Below, in pieces: positions 40,001 through 52,268 of a stretch of DNA of 64,000 bases. Origin of the DNA: Diplosphaera chodatii (Eukaryota; Chlorophyta; Trebouxiophyceae; Prasiolales; Stichococcaceae); the NCBI GenBank assembly GCA_032358165.1, contig JAALGY010000031.1, forward strand, positions 1,302,001 to 1,366,000, written 5' to 3'. Position 1 is the first letter of the stretch, and each line of letters begins with the position of its first letter. The translations under genes and the position numbers were made by a program. The notes under the pieces were generated by a model that saw only the letters and a program-made list of their open reading frames with translations, had not been told where the DNA came from and did no database searches.

Positions 40001-40563
40001 GCCGGCGGCTGCGTCCGCATCTGTGTCACGCCCTCCACCAGCTCGATCAGGAAGTTGCCTCCAAAGTCCCGGCCATACCTGCGGCGCACACAGCATGGGT
40101 ATCGTTGAAGTATCGGCTGGCAAACGTGATCACTATCATATCTTCGCGTGTCATGTGCACTGGCCCAGTCGGTGGTGGCGCATCGGACTGCTGTCACTGC
40201 GGCAGTCAATGTGGAACATGATCGAAGCTGTCATATGATCCTTGGACTGTGACCTGCTTACCTCCTGAAGCGGGCCTCCGGGTCACGAAGGGGCGCTTCT
40301 GAGCCCTGCTTCTTTGCCTGGGCCGCCACCCGGCGAGCGGCGCTGCCGACGCCATGCTGGGGCCGGTGGGCAGGCACCCCTGAGAAGGGCACCCTGCTCC
40401 GCGGCTGGCGGGGCCCACAGCCCATGTTGGCCATGCTGTTGCATGCTGGAGTGCTGCTGCGGCCTCTGGTCAGGGTCAGCGCATCGCCCAGGTCCGCGGC
40501 GCCCGTCAGGACGCCGGGACCCATGCCCGCACCCCCAGGATCAGCACCGCTTCCCTGCTGCAC
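37047..40563 (-). CDS. CAO: Chlorophyllide a oxygenase
   Basis: A Rieske non-haem iron oxygenase that makes chlorophyllide b from chlorophyllide a in the plastid, the committed step to chlorophyll b. The model keeps the land-plant layout in one polypeptide. A plastid-type N-terminus comes first (exon 40563-40262). The regulatory A domain has two coiled-coil exons ([20 protein letters not shown] near 40080; [20 protein letters not shown] near 39560). A linker B follows, then the catalytic domain from [12 protein letters not shown]. The Rieske cluster ligands are in [11 protein letters not shown] and CPYHGWEY. The mononuclear iron site is [13 protein letters not shown]. Further family marks are [12 protein letters not shown] and [11 protein letters not shown]. 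The end is acidic (TEDDSDFED), stop at 37047-37049. The start at 40563 is the first Met; one about 45 residues inward (MANMGCGP) also works. Confidence 0.95.
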
Positions 40564-41383
40564 TCACACCCTGATCGTCGCCCGGACGTCCTCAGAAGCA
40601 GTCTCCTTATGCGGCCACTTACAATGTGCTCGTCGCCAAGACCTTGGCAGTGAGTCTGCGCGTGCAACGCTTGTGGAGAGTGCAGGGCGAATCTGCAGGT
40701 CGCCTAGATCAGGCCACCTCAGCACAAGACCCTACAAAAGCTTGTGGCCAACGCACTCATGGGTGCGCGCCCTCGGAATAATGGGGAAGCGCTCCCAGCG
40801 TCAAGTACACTCGTTGCTGCATAGCGTCTGATATGCTTGTCAGCCTGAACACAACCTTTCACACATTGACTTCACACTCACATGCAAATCAGCAAATGTG
40901 TGCAAGGGTTCTGACAGCCTGGCTACGTAAGGGTTAGTCATGTCGTCGCATGCCCTTGCTGAGCTCGCCAGCTTGCTGTGCATTCGTAAGCTGCGCACTT
41001 GTTGCATGTAACCCTGCATCGACTGCGTGTTCTCTCAAGGCAGCATTGCACGCCCTTCAGGACAGCATCTTGTGGCACCCTGTGCTAGGAGGGCTGATCT
41101 GCAATTGTCAAGTGTATTGCGTTTGGGCAGCTAGCTTGGTGCTGTGTAGAGCGGTCTCCTTGGATGCAGTATCCATCACTGATTGGGCGGCGCTGACGCC
41201 GTGACAGGCGCGGTTTCCATCATCTTTGCGCCTGCCGGCGCCGTGTACCCTGGTGCAGCAATGCCGCTGCGCATGCCGGGGCTGTCTCCGCTGCCGGTGC
41301 CCAACGGAGCCTGGCACACCACCCGCATGACGTGCAAGCACAGGATTGACATGCTAAGCTGACAGGCCGCCCACAGCAGCATC
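40564..41383. other. Divergent promoter region between CAO and the sugar porter
   Basis: The 820 bases separate the CAO start (minus) and the sugar porter start (plus). A frame at about 41170-41362 stops in frame just before the chosen porter start and is not obviously coding. Non-coding first exons of either gene are possible. Confidence 0.45.
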
Positions 41384-44300
41384 ATGCTGTGGCGCATCTG
41401 CGCGTTTGCTGCCCTAGGCGGCTTCCTGTTTGGGTGCGCTCTCGGCTCATACCGCTGGCCCGCTGCTGTGCTACCGGCTGCATGCATACTGTACATTTCC
41501 CTGGCTGAAAGCTCCATGCTTCGACATGTACACGAAGTGTGAGGTCCGCCAACGCGCTGCCATGCCTTGATGTGCATGGAAGGCAGCAAAGGTGAGGCAC
41601 ACCCCGAACCTTTGCACGCAGGTATGACCTGGGCGTCATGGGAGGGGCGCTATTGGGCATCTCCGATGAGCTGGCATTGTCAGAGTGGGCAGAGGTGAGT
41701 ACGCCCTCCCAGGCCAGTCATGGCGCAGCAAGCTGTGCATGAATCCACGGTGAGCTGCAACACACTGAAAGTGTTCACTACCATGAAGCGTCGTCATGCT
41801 ACAGGGGTTGATCGTGGGTGCCGCCAAGCTGGGTGCCTGCTTCGGCGCCTTCCTGGGCGGCGCGCTGATGCTGCACTACGGCCGACGCATCGCCATCACG
41901 ATCGACAGCGTGCTCTTCATGCTGGGCCCCATCGTCATGGCCACCGCGGCGGGCGCCACGTGAGCTGCAGCGCCATGGCCAAATCCAGCATGCTGCAGCA
42001 TGTGAGATGTCTCAACGACAAATCTGCGACTTGCTACTGAGCAACTCTCTACAGTCTGGTTTGTGTGCTCGTGTGGGCAGTGGTCTGGTGCTGGGGCGCC
42101 TGCTGGTGGGCCTGGGCATCGGCGTGTCGGCGGTGGTGGTGCCCGCGTACCTGGGCGAGGTGGCGCCTGCCCCGGCGCGCGGCACCATCGTGGAGCTGTA
42201 CGAGGTGGGCGACCCCCCCGGGCCCCACGCCTCCACCCGGGGTGCAGACGCCCGCGCGTCTCTGCCATCCTCTAGTTGCTGCTACAGACGCTCACCGCAG
42301 TCTGTGACGCGCACTGTTGTGCTTTGCGCAGGTGTTGCTGTGCGCTGGCATGCTGACGGCGGCGCTGGTTGACTGGGCGCTGTCGTCGCTGCCGGGCGCC
42401 TGGCGGTGGATGGTCGCCATGCCCCTCGCGCCCGCGCTCCTCATGTCGGGTGGGCAGCTTCATATGCACCCACACGTTGGTGGGGTGCTGCCAGCCGGAG
42501 CCACCTGCATAGCATGAGAGCGAAGATTGGATTGTTGCGACCCGCATGTTTCCCGTGGTGCAGCGGCGCTGTTCCTGCTGCCGGAGTCGCCGCGCTGGCT
42601 GGTCGTCAACGGCCGCCTGGACGAGGCGCTGTCCGTCATCCAGCACATCCTTAGCGGCAGCACCCTGCCCAACGGTGCCCACCCTGCAGCCCCCCACACT
42701 CCTGCGCTAGCCTGACACACCCTGGCACAGGATGGTCTGCCACAAGCAGACTGGCATGAACCTGCTGCTTCACCGCGCGGTGGGGCCCGCCGTGCGCAGG
42801 CGCCGCGGCCAGCACGGCGGACGCAGAGCGGGAGCTGATGGAGCTGTGGAGCGCGGTGGAGAAGGACAAGGAGGCGGCCCGGGAGCGCGCCCTCGCCGCC
42901 CGCCGCGCCCACCTCGCCCACCTGCGCCATCAGGCGCGCCCCCCTGCCCTGGCTGCTGTGCCGCAGTGCAGTGTGACCAGACAGGCTGCACGAGCAGTGG
43001 CTTCACCTGCAGGTCGGCTGGGCGGGGCTGCAGCCCGAGTCTGCAGTTGCTGCCCTGCATGGCACCAGGGCATACAGACTGTATGCCACTGGTTGTCTTG
43101 TGACCAGCGAACCTGCTTGTTCAGGGCAAGAGGCACCCAGGGCAGCGAAAGCAGCAGTTCCACAGCCTCAGCACCATCGAACCGGCGGCAGCCCGTGGCA
43201 GCCACTCCCGGCAGCCGAGCATTGATGCCCCTGCAGCGTCTGGCGGCGCACCGGCTGTGCAGCTCACAGCCTTCCGTCGACTCAGCTCAGCCAGCATGGA
43301 GAAGCGCGGGGTGCATAAGCCGCATGGAGTCGTGGATGAGCACAGCGAGTCTGAGCGGCAGCCACTCGTTGGGCCGGATGGCACCGACAGCGCAGCTCAG
43401 CCAGCAGCGGCTGGAGCGCAGGCAGGCTCGGGCACGCCAGAGGTGCAGCCCCAGGAACAGCAGCACGGTGCACTTGCTGACAGCACCAGCATGAGCCCGC
43501 CTGAGATGGGCTCTGCTCGGCAGGCGAGCACACTCGTCTTCGTCTCGCTTGATACTACGCGCCCTTGGAGCATCGCATCAGTGTGGCGCATGACAACTGC
43601 TGAGAACGTTCAACAACAAACTGTACTTTCTTGCGCCCGCAGGAGCTTGACATCCCCTTCGGCAGGCCTTCGCTGGCAGCAACAGAGATCCTTCCTGGTG
43701 AGGTCAGCCCCTCATCGCAGCCAGAGATACCAGACACGCCGCACCTGGTGCTCTCACAGCCCTTCAGCGGCGCGGCTGCTACAGCTGCGGGCAGCACGCC
43801 AGCGTCACAAGCCCAGACTCAGGCGGCGAGCCCGCATGCTGCAGACGGGGCAGCGGATGCACAGTCAACCGCGGCTTCAGCGATGGAGGTGTTGGACATC
43901 GATGCAGATGTGGCATCGTCCGGCAGCGCATCAGGGTCAGGGCAGAAGGCAGCTGGCAGCAGCGCGTCGCAGGGGTTGCGGCAGCTGGCGCCGGACCTGG
44001 TGGAGCAGCGCTCCCTGTCACTCAGGACCGTGCGCACGGGGCCCAGCGAGGCCGCGCAGGAGGATTCGCCCATCGTGTGGTGCGTGGGCGAGCTTCCACG
44101 CTGGTGTTGCTTCGTTCTTCCTGGTCAGCATGCATGTGTGCCTCGCATGATCACTGCAGTGCCATTTGCAAGGGCAGAGGGCACAGGTGTATATCTCCGA
44201 CATTACTTCCTTCACTTGCCGAATCATTGGCAGCTACAAATTTCCAGCTCAACGACATGCGACCGTAGGCAACCCCTGTGGGCATGTGGGCAGGTACGAT

Positions 44301-45957
44301 GAGGAGGGCACGCCCATGTTCCACAAATCGCTGAGCCAGGTGCCCGCGGGGCTGACCCCCATCCGCACGCGCTCCAGCGACCACGAGGTCGACATGTTCA
44401 ATGTGCACAGCATGCGTGCGCCGCCGTCCCCCGTCCTGGTGCGCTGTGCGCCTGCCTGAGACGCCTGGTCTTCCAGCATATATTCCTGTACCAACAGCTG
44501 CACGTCTAGGAGCTGCTCCTGACATATGACGCAGCTGGGTGATGCTCAAATCACAATGCCAGCAGGTGGAACGCAGCAGCAGCACCGCTGCGGCGGCGCC
44601 CTATGGCCCCGAGTCCTTCTGGGGCGCCTTCCACCACATGATGCTGGACGTGGGCTTCGTGTCGCGCGGGCCCGAGAAGGCCGCCTTTTGGATGGCCATC
44701 TGGCTGGCGTTCTTCAACCAGGTGCGGCGCTGCGCGGTCCATGCCCTGGAAGCAAAGGGGCACCGCACCGCACATGTGTACAGTCCGAGAGCTCACGTCG
44801 TGCTGTGCTGGCAGGCATGCGCCTCAACAACCATCATCAACTATGCGCCCAGCCTGCTGGAGTACAGCGGCATGGCGCAGCACGGCGACTCCATCCTGTA
44901 CTCCTCTGGCGTCGGCATTGGCAAGGTGCCTGCTGCCTGGCATCCATGATGAGGACGGTCGTCAGACCGCTCAGCCATGCACATGACTGGAGCTGGGAAA
45001 TTCTGCCACTGCTTAGCAAAATAGGCAACCGGTTGCAGGTGTTTGAGAGTTTGCAATGTTCAAGCGCAGGTGGTCGGAGTGCTGATTGCGATGCTGCTGG
45101 TGGACACGGTCGGCCGCCGCCCGCTGCTGCTGTGGGGCAGCAGCATCACAGCAGTTGCAATGCTTGCCGTAGCCGCGGTCAGTTCCTGCTTGTCACAGCA
45201 CTGATGTACAGCGCGTCATGCTGTACCATCGTCTTGATTGCACATCACACGCTGAGAAGGGAGGCTGACGGCCAAGTCTGCTGCGCTGTGCAGGGCGATG
45301 CTATGGGGAGCTGGCTGTTGCAGCTGGCGGCCATGTGCGCCTTCATGCTGGCCTTCAGCATGTCCTGGGCGGGCATCTTCTGGGTGCTGCTCTCGGAGCT
45401 CTTCAGCATGTCAGTGAAATCACCGGCCATTGCTGCTGCCACAGCAGCACTCTTCTTGACGGGTGCGCACAGCGTAACTCTGCTGGCTGCAGGACAGCCC
45501 ACGAGAGTAGGCAAAGTCAGGACATATCGTGATATCCATGAGCTGTGTTCGCACTGACACACTCTCATGGTCTGTGCAGGCGCTGTCACGGATTTGGTTT
45601 TTCTGGGCCTACACCGCGTGTTTGGGGTGTTCACCTTTGTCATCTTTGGCACCATATCAGCTGCTGGCGGCGTGTACGTGTATCGGAATGTGCCTGAAAC
45701 GAAGGGGAAGCAGCTGCAGGAGGTGCAGGCGCTCATCAAGGGGCTGCACCCTGACGCAGGTGCGGTTTGCTGTGCGCTTGTCCACCAGGTCCTGTGCCTG
45801 AGGCATTGTCAAGTGCTGGCCAGTTGCAATGTCTATTGGGTGTTCGTCAGCTCACGTTCGGTCTGCCATTGCAGATGCGAACGTGCAGCAGGGGGCTCCT
45901 GCGTCCTTCCACCTTGCTATACTGGCAAACCGGGATTTTGAGCGGAGCATCCCTTGA
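41384..45957 (+). CDS. Sugar porter (MFS) with a long central cytosolic loop, TST-like layout
   Basis: A 12-span major-facilitator sugar transporter made of many exons. The start at 41384 (MLWRICAFAALGGFLFG) follows an in-frame TGA at 41360-41362. Exons 41384-41433 and 41622-41694 join to GGFLFGYDLGVMGGALL, the first span of the family. Then come GRR in LHYGRRIAI, GRLLVGLGIGVSAVVVPAYL with GEVAP (span 4-5), LPESPRWLV (end of span 6), DTVGRRPLLL (loop 8-9) and NVPETKGKQLQEV (after span 12). Between spans 6 and 7 (about 42640-44600) lies a loop of several hundred residues rich in Ser, Ala, Pro and acidic residues. That layout is known from plant tonoplast sugar transporters, where the loop carries phosphorylation sites. 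Vacuolar location is inferred only. The final exon ends ANRDFERSIP with a stop at 45955-45957. Some loop junctions are not fixed. Confidence 0.82.
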
Positions 45958-46305
45958 CCATCTGATATTGGGTTCTCAGCTTTTGTTTGAAAAAGATGCA
46001 GCTGCAGGGGGCTCAGAGTGTCAGGACTGTTTTGTTGTGTGCTAAGCTTGTGCGGTGATGTGCTGGGGAGAAATGGCTGCCGTGCGGGTGCACGATGTGG
46101 AGGTGTCAAACTCCGTTGCAGTGCTGAAGGCAAAACTAACTTCATGTGTCGAGGAAGCACTGAAACGGCTCCACGTGAGTAACACGCTTCATCACTGCTT
46201 GTGATGCAGCAGACACTGTCAAGCAAATGCTGTCCATGAGCCCGTACCCGGTTGCTCCTGCAAGGAAGCAGACGAGGGGTTCTCGCAGATGTGAAGGGCA
46301 TCCAT
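45958..46305. other. Short convergent intergenic region
   Basis: Holds the 3' ends of the sugar porter (plus) and NECAP (minus). A 44-codon open frame at 46075 on the plus strand is discussed among the rejected items. Confidence 0.45.
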
Positions 46306-47317
46306 TCATTCACGCAATACAGCAGCAGAGTGCAGCGATGTGCCAGGGCGCAAGCTGCCAATCTGTCGTGCCTGCGAGCCGGGGCTGCTTGGTGCAAGCC
46401 TGCTGGCTGTTGAAGTGCTATTGCCTGTTGCCGCAGGAGGCGGTAACATGTGTCCACCTGGGGGCGGCAGCAGCAGCCCTGCACCGCCTGAGGCACTGGT
46501 GGCAGCGGAAGGCAAGGGGGGCGCAAGAAGGCCACCACTGCCGCTGTTGCTGGTGCCGGTGCTGAGTGCGGCAACAGCTGAGAGCAAGCCGCCGCCACTC
46601 GCTCTGGAGGCCACTGGCTTCACCTTGATGCTTTCGCCAGGCTTCAGGCTGAAGTCGTGCTTCGGGGCAGCTGCTGTGGGCGTGCCTGCTGCACTTGGTG
46701 CTCCCCCTTGGGCATGCTTGTCCCAGTCCGACAGGGCGACATTGAAGTCGAAGGCATCATCGCGCTCTGGGAAGCCCATGCCCAAGAAGGCGTGGCGACC
46801 AGAGGTGGCGTCCACCACCCGGATGACGAAGTTGCGGCTGCTGTCTGCGGCGGGCTCCACACACGTCATCCGCTCGCCGACTCGAACCGGGCACATCGCA
46901 AACAGCTCGCCTCTGTGACCGGCAGTGTACAACACCAGTGAGTGACGCAGCGCCTGCAGCGAGCTGAAGGTGGCTGTATGTTGGGATGCTGGCGTGTCCA
47001 TGGGCATCTGATGCAGTAGCAGCGCACGTGTTGCCGTCAGTCAGGCGCAGCTGGCAGACGCTGCCACAATCCATCACCATACAGCGACCGGTGAAGATCC
47101 GGTCCTCAACACGCCACGAACCGGACTTGACGCCTGCGAATGACAGGGACAAGCGTCCACTGTCACACGTGCATTGTGCAATGTGGTGCTTATCTTCCAT
47201 TGGAGGTCCCATCATCTCTCACTCACCGCCGCTGCCCATTCTTGGTGGGATTGTATATGCAGAGACATCCTTAAATACTGCTAGCGTGCGCTCGATGGTG
47301 TCACCATCCTGAGCCAT
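46306..47317 (-). CDS. NECAP-like adaptin-ear-binding coat-associated protein
   Basis: Three exons checked in phase: 47317-47227, 47133-47028, 46912-46306. They give 267 residues. NECAPs bind the AP-2 adaptor and tune clathrin-coated vesicle formation. The N-terminal PH-like NECAP domain is complete: MAQDGDTIERTLAVFKDVSA, TIPPRMGSGG, SWRVEDRIFTGR, GELFAMCPVRVGE, SSRNFVIRVVDATSGRHAF, GMGFPERDDAFDFNVALSD. The rest (about residue 150 on) is a Pro/Ser/Gly-rich tail with KPGESIKV. A classic WxxF ear-binding motif is not evident near the end. The stop at 46306 assumes the last exon is read through; an intron in the tail is possible. Confidence 0.92.
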
Positions 47318-47822
47318 ACTGTGACTGTTGCCTGAAAAGGAGCTACTACCAGTCACGGCACGGTGACGTCTAAGTTCAGATCGATCCTCTGTAATCCTGG
47401 CCGAAGCAATGCTGGATGTCTATAGTAGCGACAAGCTGACGCGTGTGGATGGCACCTGTGAAAAGAATGCGTCATGTACTGCTTGTCGAAGTCGCGTAGT
47501 CTTGCTGCCCACACAACATAACTGGAAACAAATGTCACTGGTGGCAAAAGCCCTGCAAATTTGAGAGCGCACCTCACCTCCGAAAGCATCCAGGGGCCGC
47601 ACTCGATATGTGCGGTCTTGCTGTTCACGCACACCAGTGATTCTTCCAGGTTCATCTTCTTGATTGCCATTGCTTCACACATCTGGACCGAGTACGGCAG
47701 CAGAGCAGGGCGCACCCTTGCGAACGCTGGTCTGACTGCCGTAAAATCTGCTAGGCCTGTTCGGCAGCCTTCAAGCCCAGGCTGTAAGCGCCACATCATA
47801 AACAACAAAGTGCTGATATGAC
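47318..47822. promoter_or_regulatory. Divergent promoter region between NECAP and subtilase
   Basis: The 505 bases lie between the NECAP start (minus) and the subtilase start (plus). A 151-codon minus-strand frame covers 47353-47808 but has no recognised homology (see rejected items). Confidence 0.4.
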
Positions 47823-50800
47823 ATGTCTCACAGCGCTACGTCCGGCAGCAGAGGTGCCGCGAACTTCGCAGTGCAATGGCTGGCGTTGGTGCTCATCTTG
47901 GCAGGTGCAGCCTACTTACAGGCCGACGCATGGGTTGACAACCCTGCCAACAGGTAAATCAAAGCTGTGTTCTTGCGCGACATGCGCCATCCACCACGGC
48001 GATGTCGAGGCGGTGATGCAGAGCTGGTGCCACACAGGCACCGTCAGACTAATCACCGGTCCAGGCGGTCCCAACCAGCCACACAGGAGTGAGCCATCTG
48101 CAGCGCCGACTGCTGCAGAAACAGGCGCAACAATGACTCTATACGCACGAGGGATTGTGACGCATGACAACGAGTGTTTCTTTGTAATGCTGCGCAGGTA
48201 CATTGTGCAGTTTGCCACACATGCTGCGGATGTCAATGCGTTTTGCGAGGCGAGAGCTGCTATAGGCAGGCCCTGTCGGCATCGCTTCAGTCTCGTCCTG
48301 CTAGGATGTTCCGCAGAGGTGAGTTTGCCACATATGCTGCGCCATGGCTCCTGCTATGCTTGGCTGTGAATTCAGAGGCGTCATCAAGCTGACTCTGCTG
48401 TGACCCAGCTCACTAACGAGGAGGTGGAGCAGCTACGGACCAGCCCAGTGGTACATAGCATTCACACCAACGACGACGTGCAGCCGTTCCAGCTCCCGCC
48501 GCCGCCGCCGCCAGATGAAACCGCACCCGATCGCCAGGCCAGAGCCCCGTGGAACCTCAATCGCATCAGCCATGCGAGCCTGCCAGTGACGGCGGGCTAC
48601 ACGTGGGCGAGCGACGGCAGCGGCGTCAATGTCTACATCCTGGACACAGTGCGCCCTGTCGCTCAATTTGACACACCAGCCATTAATGCGATGCAGCTTT
48701 TCATCGACATCCAGCAGATAACCCTCACGAGGTCCACGCTTTGATGATCACCGTCATAGTCTTGGCCACGTACGTGGATATCGTATCGATTACAGGGTAT
48801 CAGGCTGGACCACAACGAGTTTCAGTATTCAGACGCCAACAAAGAGCAGGGCCTGGCAGGTGAGTGCACGCTGCCGCTGCAATGCATCGATGAGTGCGCC
48901 AGATCTTCTATTATTGGTCAGCCTGTTCTGTAGGCAGACCGCACCGGTGCCTATCAACCTCTGCTTCTAGTGGAACTGCAGGCTCGCGCGCCCAGCCAGG
49001 CTTCTCCAGCTTTGGTGACGGCAACTCGGAGGACTGCTTCGGCCACGGGACCCACGTCGCCGGCATCGTGGGCGGCCTCACCTACGGCGTGGCCAAGAAC
49101 ACCACACTGCACGCAGGTGGCTCCCCAAGGCAGCTCAGCCGCATGCAGGCACCTGATCAGTGATGCAGACGCAGTACAGTCACCCAGTCAAAACTCAGCT
49201 GCACTTGTATGCCAGCACACTGGCGCTGACAGCACTGTGAAGTGCACCATGATGCGTGCTTGTGGTGCGCGTCAAGTGCGCTGCATCGACTGCAACGGCG
49301 ACAGCGCGGTGGACGACATCATCGCGGGGCTGGAGTGGGTGGCGGCCAACGTGCAGCTGCCCGCGGTGGCCAGCATGTCGCTGGGCACCAGCGGCACCAA
49401 CGACGCGCTGGACACCGCGGTGCTCGCCCTCATCCACCTGGGCGTCACCGCCATCGTGGCCGCCGGCAACTTCGGCGCGGGTGCGCCTCGGATCGCACGC
49501 GCTGTACCAGCCCTGCGCAAACCCGAGTGGTACTGCAAGGCCGGGCAAAGGCGTCGTGCTGACTTGTCTTGAACTTCACCAGACCGTCAGCTTATGAGAT
49601 GCTGTCGCTGCTGGCACGGCTGCAGATGCGTGCGACCTGAGCCCCGCGCGGCTGCCGCAGTGCATCGCGGTGGGCGCCACCGACATCTCCGACACGCGGT
49701 GGAGCGGCTCCAACTACGGGCGCTGCGTGGACCTGTACGCGCCCGGCGTGGCCGTCACCAGCGCCATGTGCGCCCGCTGCTTGCACGGTTGGCAGCTCCA
49801 TCACGATGCCTGGTGCACCTGTGTCGTCAGGTGCTGGTGAACAACCGAGCACCATGACCCATAACAGCTGGCTTCGGAATGAGGTCTGTAGACCAACGGA
49901 CCATCTTGACTGTACTGTCATCGGCACAGGTACACGACGCCCAGTGCGACCATCAGCGCCACCGGCACATCGATGGCGTGCCCGCACGTCAGCGGCGTGG
50001 CGGCGCAGTACCTGCAGCTCCACCCGGCCGCGCTGCCGGCCCAGGTGCGCGCCACGGTGTGAAGCGGCGTCTGCAATGGCAGGCTGCCTCCCTCTGCACC
50101 AGCAGCCTGCTCGCCTGCGCGCCCTCGACGATCGAGTGCACCGCCAGCAGGTGCAGGCCTTCATCAGGGGCAATGGCGTTGGCAAGAAAGTCAACGCTGC
50201 ACTGGAGGTCAATGGCACACCCAATCTGTTGCTGCAGGTGAGCACAACGCCCGATGAGTTGCCTGTCGGCTTATGTGCGAGGCATGCACCAAGAGAGCAT
50301 GTGTGGCGACTGCCGCAGGAGGCACTGAACTACACAGGCATCGGCAGGACGGCGCCAGATGTTATTGGACCGGTCGTAGCATTCCAAGACCAGCTGGACA
50401 TTGTACTGGCGCAGACTCTGCTCGTCACCAACGTGGGCAACATCAGTTATTCCTTTGAGGTGGGTTGCCACTACAAGGCTCCGGTGTGCCGCATGTGACA
50501 CATGCTCCAGAGGCCAGTACCCAGTTGCTCACCTAACATGCGTCCTATTGCAGGTGGGATCTGTGGACATCGGGGTCGACTGGGTGGCAGCTTTCCCAGA
50601 GAGTAAGCCCAGCATCACACTCATGCTCAGGGCCTTGACGGAAGCTACAGGCTGACAGATTGTGCTTTCGGAACTGTAGGCGGCAGTTTGCGGCCAGATC
50701 AGTCAACCACTGTGTCGCTGCAGTACGACCCGGCCGTGCTGCCACAGCAAGGCCGGTATGACACTGATGTCCTGGTCACCATGAGCGAGCAACCATATGC

Positions 50801-52268
50801 CAAGGTCCACTGTGTTGGATACGATGCTGCTCATATCTGGGTCCTGCATCATTCTCCTGGATGAACAGTCCACATGGCACGGCATTGGGATTGACGGACA
50901 TACCGGCTGTCTTGCAGGCATATGCGGCCACCTTCTTACTGTTCTGTGCCGAAATCAGTGCGGTACGTCAATCAGAGACGCCACATACCTTACATGCCAG
51001 CTTCTCAATGTTGCAAGATGGACCATCGGCAACTATTGCTGGCACTGTGCCCGACTGGACCGCTGTTGCTGCAGCTACCTGCGCAACATGCATCTTTGCT
51101 GAAGTCGCCATCAGGTGCTGCGGCTGAGATCACAGATTGCTCATATGAGGCATCCAAGTAAGCTGTAGGGCAGCTGGGCAAGGGGTGATACTGTGCGATG
51201 CAGGTTCTCCCACCCTGTGGCAGTGTTGCCCCGCGCAGCGCTGTCCAGCAACGACAGCGCTGCCACCATTCTGTCAATCAACAGCACTGGGCCGAGGGGC
51301 GCCCTTTGCAGCGACTTCTCCATCCGTGTCATGGTGTGAGCTTGATTGTCATGCTGATTGCATCAGTAGTCGAGCATGCTGATGCTTTGGATGCTGCACA
51401 AGAAAAGGTTGCAACTCCAGCATGATCAGTTTGATGCCACCGCGCTGATCGTGATGTGCTCGGCCCAGGTGCCCTTCGCACCATGGCAGACGCACGAGAC
51501 GGTCGTGTGCCTCGACATCAGGGGCGATGCAGTTGCGGATGTTGACGGCAACACGTTTCCCAATGGCACCGTCTGCAGTGTCGCTGATCACAGGTGTTTG
51601 TCAACCACAGCGCAGCACCACTGCTGCGCTGCCCTGCACTCTATGATGTCAGATACATGCATGACCAATCAGCGGGCCAACCAACACAACCAAGTCGATG
51701 ACTTTGGGTGCTGAATGCTGCAGGCCGCGTGGCACCTTCCTCTCCATGCTTCCTTCCTCCTCGTACAGCGGTGCCCCTGTCACTGGAGACGCAGCTCCCC
51801 AGCTGCAGCTGACTTTCACAGAGCCAGTGGTGGGCCTGAAACCTGGCAGTTTCAATGTGATGCTGCACTCGCCGGCAGCAGCAAGCGACGGCATGTCAGC
51901 AGAGGTCCGCACGGTGCAGCCAGTAGACGTGGCAACAGCTGCCACCAGCAGTGCCGCCTTCACACTGCAGCTGGCACTGCCACCGGCATACATCGGCGGC
52001 GTGAATGTCACGCTGCAGGTACGAGAGGCTGTTGGAGGCTGCCATGCTTGCGATGTTCTGCACAGAGCACACAGAAGTGTTGCATCAAGATGCAGCATGC
52101 CATTTGTCGTCGAAAGCATTGTTGCCAATATGACTGCAGGATCCGGTGTTCGATGCAGCACAGCAGGTGAACATGCCAGTCACCCCCCAGGCGATCGTGA
52201 AGCTGGCGATCAGCGACTTTGTCCTTCATGCCCTGCCCCCAGTGGCATTCCGCGGCGGGCTTTCTTAG
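47823..52268 (+). CDS. Secreted subtilisin-like (S8) protease with a long C-terminal region
   Basis: Exons checked in phase: 47823-47953, 48198-48318, 48376-48648, 48796-48859, 48982-49116, 49277-49480, 49626-49767, 49930-50056, 50151-50237, 50319-50459, 50554-50602, 50680-50804. Near the N-terminus is a signal anchor or signal peptide ([14 protein letters not shown]). A propeptide of inhibitor-I9 style follows ([16 protein letters not shown]), then the proteinase-K-like catalytic domain. The triad is Asp in VNVYILDTG, His in [12 protein letters not shown], and Ser in [11 protein letters not shown]; the oxyanion Asn is in AAGNFGAG. After GTPNLLLQ the chain goes into beta-rich domains ([28 protein letters not shown]). 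Further same-strand exons to 52268 (near 51204-51330, 51470-51590, 51735-52017, 52150-52268) look like extracellular beta domains. I place them in this gene tentatively; an alternative stop is at about 50862-50864, with a second gene downstream. Confidence 0.85.

Noticed and set aside
46075..46206. Plus-strand frame MAAVRVHDVEVSN with a GTGAGT at its end
   Set aside because: Only 43 residues, no homology, and any further exon would run antisense through NECAP.
47353..47808. Minus-strand frame of 151 codons between NECAP and subtilase
   Set aside because: No recognised domain; both neighbours start next to it, so it covers their promoters. A small gene is not excluded.
50051..50062. TGA directly after the catalytic-Ser exon of the subtilase
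   Set aside because: GTGTGA is the donor: splicing ACG/GTGTGA to CAG/GTGCAGGCC gives the conserved continuation VQAFIRGNG.
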